DNA of 61,023 nucleotides, from NCBI GenBank assembly GCA_945877365.1, contig CAMCRV010000012.1, positions 1 through 61,023 on the forward strand. Direction: 5' to 3'. The DNA is from an uncultured Clostridia bacterium. GTDB taxonomy: Bacteria; Bacillota; Clostridia; Oscillospirales; Oscillospiraceae. The notes under the pieces are model-generated. The model did not search any database. It saw nothing but the letters and a program-made list of their open reading frames with translations, and was not told where the DNA came from. Shown here one piece after another: positions 58,566-61,023 of this stretch. Every line of letters begins with the position of its first letter. Position 1 is the stretch's first letter. The position numbers were made by a program, and so were the translations under genes.

Positions 58566-58671
58566 CTATTCCAGCCACATTTGCGATATTTTTAAAATGC
58601 TGTTAGCATTTGCGCCATTGCATCTGATATCGTTCAGGAATGCTCCATCCACAATGTGGAATACTAGCACA
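58566..58671 (-). pseudogene. C-terminal remnant of a tail-fibre/receptor-binding gene
   Basis: An open minus-strand frame ends at TAG 58566-58568, reading ...DGAFLNDIRCNGANANSILKISQMWLE. The ending (-WLE followed at once by the 2718-3017-type gene) parallels the end of the prophage 1 tip protein (CWLE). There is no start codon, and homology cannot extend past the gene at 58684, so the deletion junction of prophage 2 lies at about 58660-58680. Confidence 0.6.
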
Positions 58672-58683
58672 GAGGTGATGATT

Positions 58684-58938
58684 ATGGCAAAGAAAGGTAT
58701 GACCCATCCCGATGTGACCCGTGGGCCGAGAAATGAGACTTCCCCTGTCCCCCAGATTCAGGGCAAGGCCAAAAGCGGTAAGGAAAAAGCAAATCCTATC
58801 ATCGCAGGAACCACCGGCGCAAACCAGAAGGTGTGGCACGAAAAGCCCATATCCAAGGCTCACGGAATCATTGATACAGATCTGGCGAGGGATAATCTGG
58901 AAAACGGCATTCCGTTTGCAGATCTCCAGGACTTGTAA
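58684..58938 (+). CDS. Small basic protein, unknown
   Basis: 84 residues; AGAGGTG before the ATG. Pro/Lys/Gly-rich, probably disordered N-terminus (MAKKGMTHPDVTRGP), then a helix-poor middle and an acidic end (DLARDNLENGIPFADLQDL). On the plus strand, opposite to the flanking phage and mobile-element genes. I recognise no family. Either host or element cargo. Confidence 0.55.
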   Translation: MAKKGMTHPDVTRGPRNETSPVPQIQGKAKSGKEKANPIIAGTTGANQKVWHEKPISKAHGIIDTDLARDNLENGIPFADLQDL

Positions 58939-59024
58939 TTCCCAATGCAGGGCACGGTACCAACGTGCCCTGTTCATAGGCCATTCCTTCAAACGAAGCA
59001 GACGGCTATGTACTGACAACAAGA

Positions 59025-59057
59025 AACCGCTTACTCGAAACAATCAAGTAAGCGGTT
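59025..59057. terminator. Bidirectional-type hairpin
   Basis: AACCGCTTACT pairs with AGTAAGCGGTT (11 bp, 11-nt loop). Located between convergent genes 58684-58938 and 59067-59231. On the minus strand it is followed by TCTTGTTG; weak U-tract on either side. Confidence 0.55.
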
Positions 59058-59066
59058 CGGTATGTA

Positions 59067-59231
59067 TTAGATTCTTTTAACTGGGACAGAAAGGACTTTC
59101 AGAATCAGGTTATCCACGCAGTCCGTGAAGCGTCCCTGCTGAATCAGTTTGTTCTTCATCTGGACAAGGCTTCTGATCAGAACTCTGTGTTCACTCTCAC
59201 TCAGATACAGGTAGTGTCTTTTCTTCATCAT
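59067..59231 (-). CDS. Small conserved protein of Firmicute mobile elements
   Basis: 54 residues (MMKKRHYLYLSESEHRVLI...DNLILKVLSVPVKRI); AGGGGG before ATG 59231. The KRHYLYLS-E-E start is typical of tiny proteins in clostridial conjugative elements. Possibly a ribbon-helix-helix-like or helical regulator. Function unknown. Confidence 0.6.
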   Translation of the reverse strand: MMKKRHYLYLSESEHRVLIRSLVQMKNKLIQQGRFTDCVDNLILKVLSVPVKRI

Positions 59232-59324
59232 GGGATAATCCCCCTTCTTGTTGTTTCTATGATTCCATTATAAACACTTATCGTTCCCTTTCAAATGTGC
59301 AGCATACTTTTGGAGTATGGATTT

Positions 59325-59534
59325 TCACCTTCCATTCCTCGGCCCTTGCAGAATATCCTTTCCAACCAGCCAGAGCTGCCCAAGCGGATTTTTTACAATC
59401 ACCTGACAAAGCGGCAGCTTCCGAAGATTGGTATGCTCGACCCCCTCCTCCAGTTTGCTGCTGGGATCGGATTCATCCGCAATATGCCCCCACGCCTCCG
59501 AAATCGGCAGCGGTTCGGCTCCACCACAAGGGTA
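59325..59534 (-). pseudogene. Start-less coding fragment (mobile-element gene remnant)
   Basis: An open frame with protein-like composition: EPLPISEAWGHIADESDP, then KLEEGVEHTNLRKLPL and VIVKNPLGQLWLVGKDIL, ending GPRNGR-stop at 59325. Upstream it is closed by TAA at 59537-59535 with no start codon in between. Looks like the C-terminal end of an element-encoded protein. Rest of 59232-59639 shows only the hairpin at 59602-59637. Confidence 0.4.
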
Positions 59535-59601
59535 TTAAACAAACCTTATTTCTTCAAAGGTGGCTTTGCTGTAACGGTTTGGCTATAATACCATCACAGA
59601 A

Positions 59602-59637
59602 AAAGACGGTTTTCCATCACGGAAAGCCGCCTTTTTT
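59602..59637. terminator. Hairpin terminator after the minus-strand small-gene run
   Basis: AAAGACGGTTTTCC and GGAAAGCCGCCTTT fold with one or two mismatches; T-rich on both strands. Lies directly after the stop of 59640-59972. Confidence 0.6.
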
Positions 59638-59639
59638 CG

Positions 59640-59972
59640 TTAATTTGGGCAAGAGAAAACCGCCCAGCGATTGCCGGACGGCTTCCCTAAAGGAGAAACT
59701 CTGCACCGAATGTGCTCTTTTTTGGCTCTCTGTTCGTGGAAAGCCCTGTGTGCTGCGTTCAGCTGTTCACGCCGTTCCTGTTCCCACATTGCATTATAAA
59801 ACGCATTCAAGGCACGCTCTGCCGATCTCCGGTCAGCTTGATATATTCGCTGTTGGTTCTTTTTGCGTTGCTGGTAACAGGCAGCAGCTCCGGTGCATTC
59901 CGGTTTCGTGCACATCAAACAAATAGCGGCATCCCTACGGCTGGCTTCTTCCTCTGTCAGCTTATCAGCCAT
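59640..59972 (-). CDS. Cysteine-motif small protein, element-type
   Basis: 110 residues from ATG 59972 (MADKLTEEEASRRDAAICLM), which overlaps the preceding TGA (ATGGCTGA). Contains CLMCTKPECTGAAAC, a four-cysteine cluster, and a basic, helical C-terminal half. Such proteins accompany small genes in clostridial integrative elements. Function unknown. Confidence 0.6.
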   Translation of the reverse strand: MADKLTEEEASRRDAAICLMCTKPECTGAAACYQQRKKNQQRIYQADRRSAERALNAFYNAMWEQERREQLNAAHRAFHEQRAKKEHIRCRVSPLGKPSGNRWAVFSCPN

Positions 59973-60300
59973 CGGCATCACCGTCCAGAATATGCTGGAT
60001 TTCGGCTGCTACCTTCTGGATATGTTCAGCTCGTTCTGCTTCTGTCCTAAATTGTGAAGGCTTCCGCAAGGGTTCGTCCAGACCGTCACCCACACCGATT
60101 TCCGCTAACTGCATCAGCAGGGAAGCAAACATCTTGCCGCTACCATAGCCCATAAACCGGGCATACATATCTTGCTGATCTTCCGTCAAATCAGAATATC
60201 GCTTACCATACCGCATAGCAGCCGCCACCAGAGCGAATGCCTGGGTTTCCTGTGCGACCTTTTCAAGCTGTGCCAGCTTCCTTTTGGATATTCCTGCCAT
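59965..60300 (-). CDS. Small conserved protein, element-type
   Basis: 111 residues (MAGISKRKLAQLEKVAQETQAFALVAAAM...). Helical; an LTEDQQDMYARFMGYGSGKMF segment in the centre; acidic C-terminus. Translationally coupled to the genes on both sides. Function unknown; context is a conjugative-element-like cluster. Confidence 0.6.
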   Translation of the reverse strand: MAGISKRKLAQLEKVAQETQAFALVAAAMRYGKRYSDLTEDQQDMYARFMGYGSGKMFASLLMQLAEIGVGDGLDEPLRKPSQFRTEAERAEHIQKVAAEIQHILDGDADG

Positions 60301-60304
60301 AGCT

Positions 60305-60520
60305 TCAGCCCCTTTCGTCAGCGGTTGCCGTCTGGACAGCGTGCAGTAATGTTTCCATTGCCGGGTTATCCTTCACAGAAAAGGACACAGAGGCATCCTG
60401 TGCGGCAATACCAAACGCCGCCAGAGCATTAACTGTCTTTGTGCTGCCATCCGGATATAGCACCCTTACCACAGAAGGGCTGTTACGCTCCAATTCTGCA
60501 AGCCGTTTCTTAAAGTCCAT
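60305..60520 (-). CDS. Small conserved protein, element-type
   Basis: 71 residues from ATG 60520 (MDFKKRLAELERNSPSVVRVLYPDGST). A coiled start, then beta and helical segments. A longer frame upstream overlaps the preceding gene and has no site. GAGGAAAAC lies just before the start. Function unknown. Confidence 0.6.
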   Translation of the reverse strand: MDFKKRLAELERNSPSVVRVLYPDGSTKTVNALAAFGIAAQDASVSFSVKDNPAMETLLHAVQTATADERG

Positions 60521-60771
60521 AGTTTTCCTCCATCTGCCGGGCGATCTCTTGTAGGCTGGGTTCGGCTGGGTCAATAACGCCCAGCCTTTCCAGATATTCA
60601 TGAATGACACGGTTGCAGGGCCTATTCTTGACCCTATCTTTTCCCGTTGGAATCTCGAAGAGAAAAATACGGGGATTTCCCGCCCGTTTCTTTGCGTTGA
60701 AACGATAATATGATGGGGGAAAATTGGGGTTTGCCCAGGGATATATGACGTTTCTTTCTGGGTCTGCTCAT
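60510..60771 (-). pseudogene. Probable frameshifted small gene, element-type
   Basis: ATG 60771 opens MSRPRKKRHISLGKPQFSPI...QRKETGG, which soon runs out of frame. The adjacent frame carries a convincing C-terminal part: NPRIFLFEIPTGKDRVKN, then RPCNRVIHEYLERLGVIDP and EIARQMEENYGL, stop at 60510, overlapping the next start (ATGGACTTTAA). The two frames differ by one base, with the switch near 60680-60700 in a run of Gs and As. Could be a true frameshift, programmed slippage or a sequencing error. Confidence 0.45.
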
Positions 60772-60833
60772 GTCCCGAAGGGGAGGAAAGCAGGGGTGGC
60801 TGAGTGATTTGCAAGGACAAAATAAGAAGAAAA

Positions 60834-60875
60834 AAGACCTTATGCAGCACACCGAAATGTACTGCACAAGGTCTT
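60834..60875. repeat. Inverted repeat at the right edge
   Basis: AAGACCTTATGCAG (60834-60847) and CTGCACAAGGTCTT (60862-60875) pair with one mismatch around 14 bases. No gene is supported from 60781 to 61023; this hairpin is the only structure seen there. Could be a terminator for a gene beyond the window or a mobile-element end. Confidence 0.5.
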
Positions 60876-61023
60876 AAATTCTTAGGTTTTCTTGGGAGGT
60901 CTCAGGATGCGAGAAGTTGCCTTTTGCGGGCGGTTAGAGGATGCCGAGATTTCCCAAAAACATTTAACTTATTCCCACTCGCAAAATGAAACTTAATTCT
61001 AAACGCTTTTGTTTGGGGGATTT

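Larger units (their letters stand above)
43187..58680. mobile_element. Prophage 2: incomplete, deleted podovirus-like prophage
   Basis: All genes are on the minus strand: tail-fibre remnant, lysis cassette, nozzle, ejection and giant polyvalent genes. Terminase, portal, capsid, repressor and integrase are missing. The gene order differs from prophage 1 (lysis genes precede the nozzle here), so it is a related but distinct phage. One gene has an in-frame stop and the tail-fibre gene is truncated at the right junction, just before the ribosome site of the gene at 58684. The exact right edge is uncertain by tens of bases. Confidence 0.8.

Noticed and set aside
59295-59588. 97-codon plus-strand frame MCSILLEYGF
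   Set aside because: No ribosome site, and the opposite strand carries a more protein-like fragment over the same bases.

Overview
The window reads as chromosomal DNA of an anaerobic Firmicute, most likely a Clostridia/Oscillospiraceae-type gut bacterium. This is inferred from a one-piece tmRNA gene at its 5' edge, strong GGAGG-type ribosome binding sites, moderately high GC (roughly 55% in most genes), a phage gene with a Spo0A-type DNA-binding domain, and small genes of the kind seen in clostridial conjugative elements. The species cannot be named from sequence alone.

Layout. (1) 1-348 is ssrA (tmRNA). (2) 323-43186 is an apparently complete prophage inserted in the 3' end of ssrA, bounded by a 39-bp direct repeat. 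Its late genes run on the minus strand, right to left: small terminase, large terminase, portal, a Prp-type protease, scaffold, major capsid protein, head-tail connectors, a nozzle-like protein, other tail proteins, a 4.3-kilo-residue polyvalent protein, a collagen-like tail fibre, a receptor-binding protein, and a lysis cassette with a Tad2-type (DUF2829) protein. There is no tape measure or sheath, so a podovirus-like particle is likely. A small plus-strand cassette (31188-32361) with its own repressor-type regulator sits between the late and early modules. Early genes (32448-40574, minus) include a replisome organizer with internal 11-bp iterons, an MBL-fold hydrolase, an SSB-like protein and an SbcC/Rad50-like ATPase. 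The genetic switch (Cro-like/CI-like, 40371-41361) and a tyrosine integrase close the right end.

(3) 43187 to about 58680 is a second, incomplete prophage in tandem. It keeps a 2977-residue polyvalent protein, a nozzle homologue, a lysis cassette nearly identical in parts to that of prophage 1, and a Spo0A-C-domain gene. It has lost terminase, portal, capsid and integrase. One ejection-type gene is split by an in-frame TAA, and a tail-fibre gene is cut at the right junction. Its position directly after the displaced ssrA end suggests serial integration at the same att site followed by deletion. (4) 58684-61023 is a non-phage flank: a small plus-strand gene, then a minus-strand run of small genes resembling integrative-conjugative-element cargo, with at least one probable frameshift and one gene fragment.

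How it works together. CI and Cro repeats control divergent promoters. The early operon supplies replication and recombination functions. The late operon builds a capsid whose scaffold and major capsid N-termini both carry an L27-like Prp cleavage motif beside a phage-encoded Prp. The giant proteins are probably packaged and delivered with the DNA to protect it (methylase, SNF2 helicase, metalloprotease, ADP-ribosyltransferase-like domains). Most notable leads: the phage Spo0A-C gene, the phage Prp with its two candidate substrates, the nested gene inside the giant gene, and the RHH-controlled small-gene cassette with anti-CRISPR-operon-like architecture.
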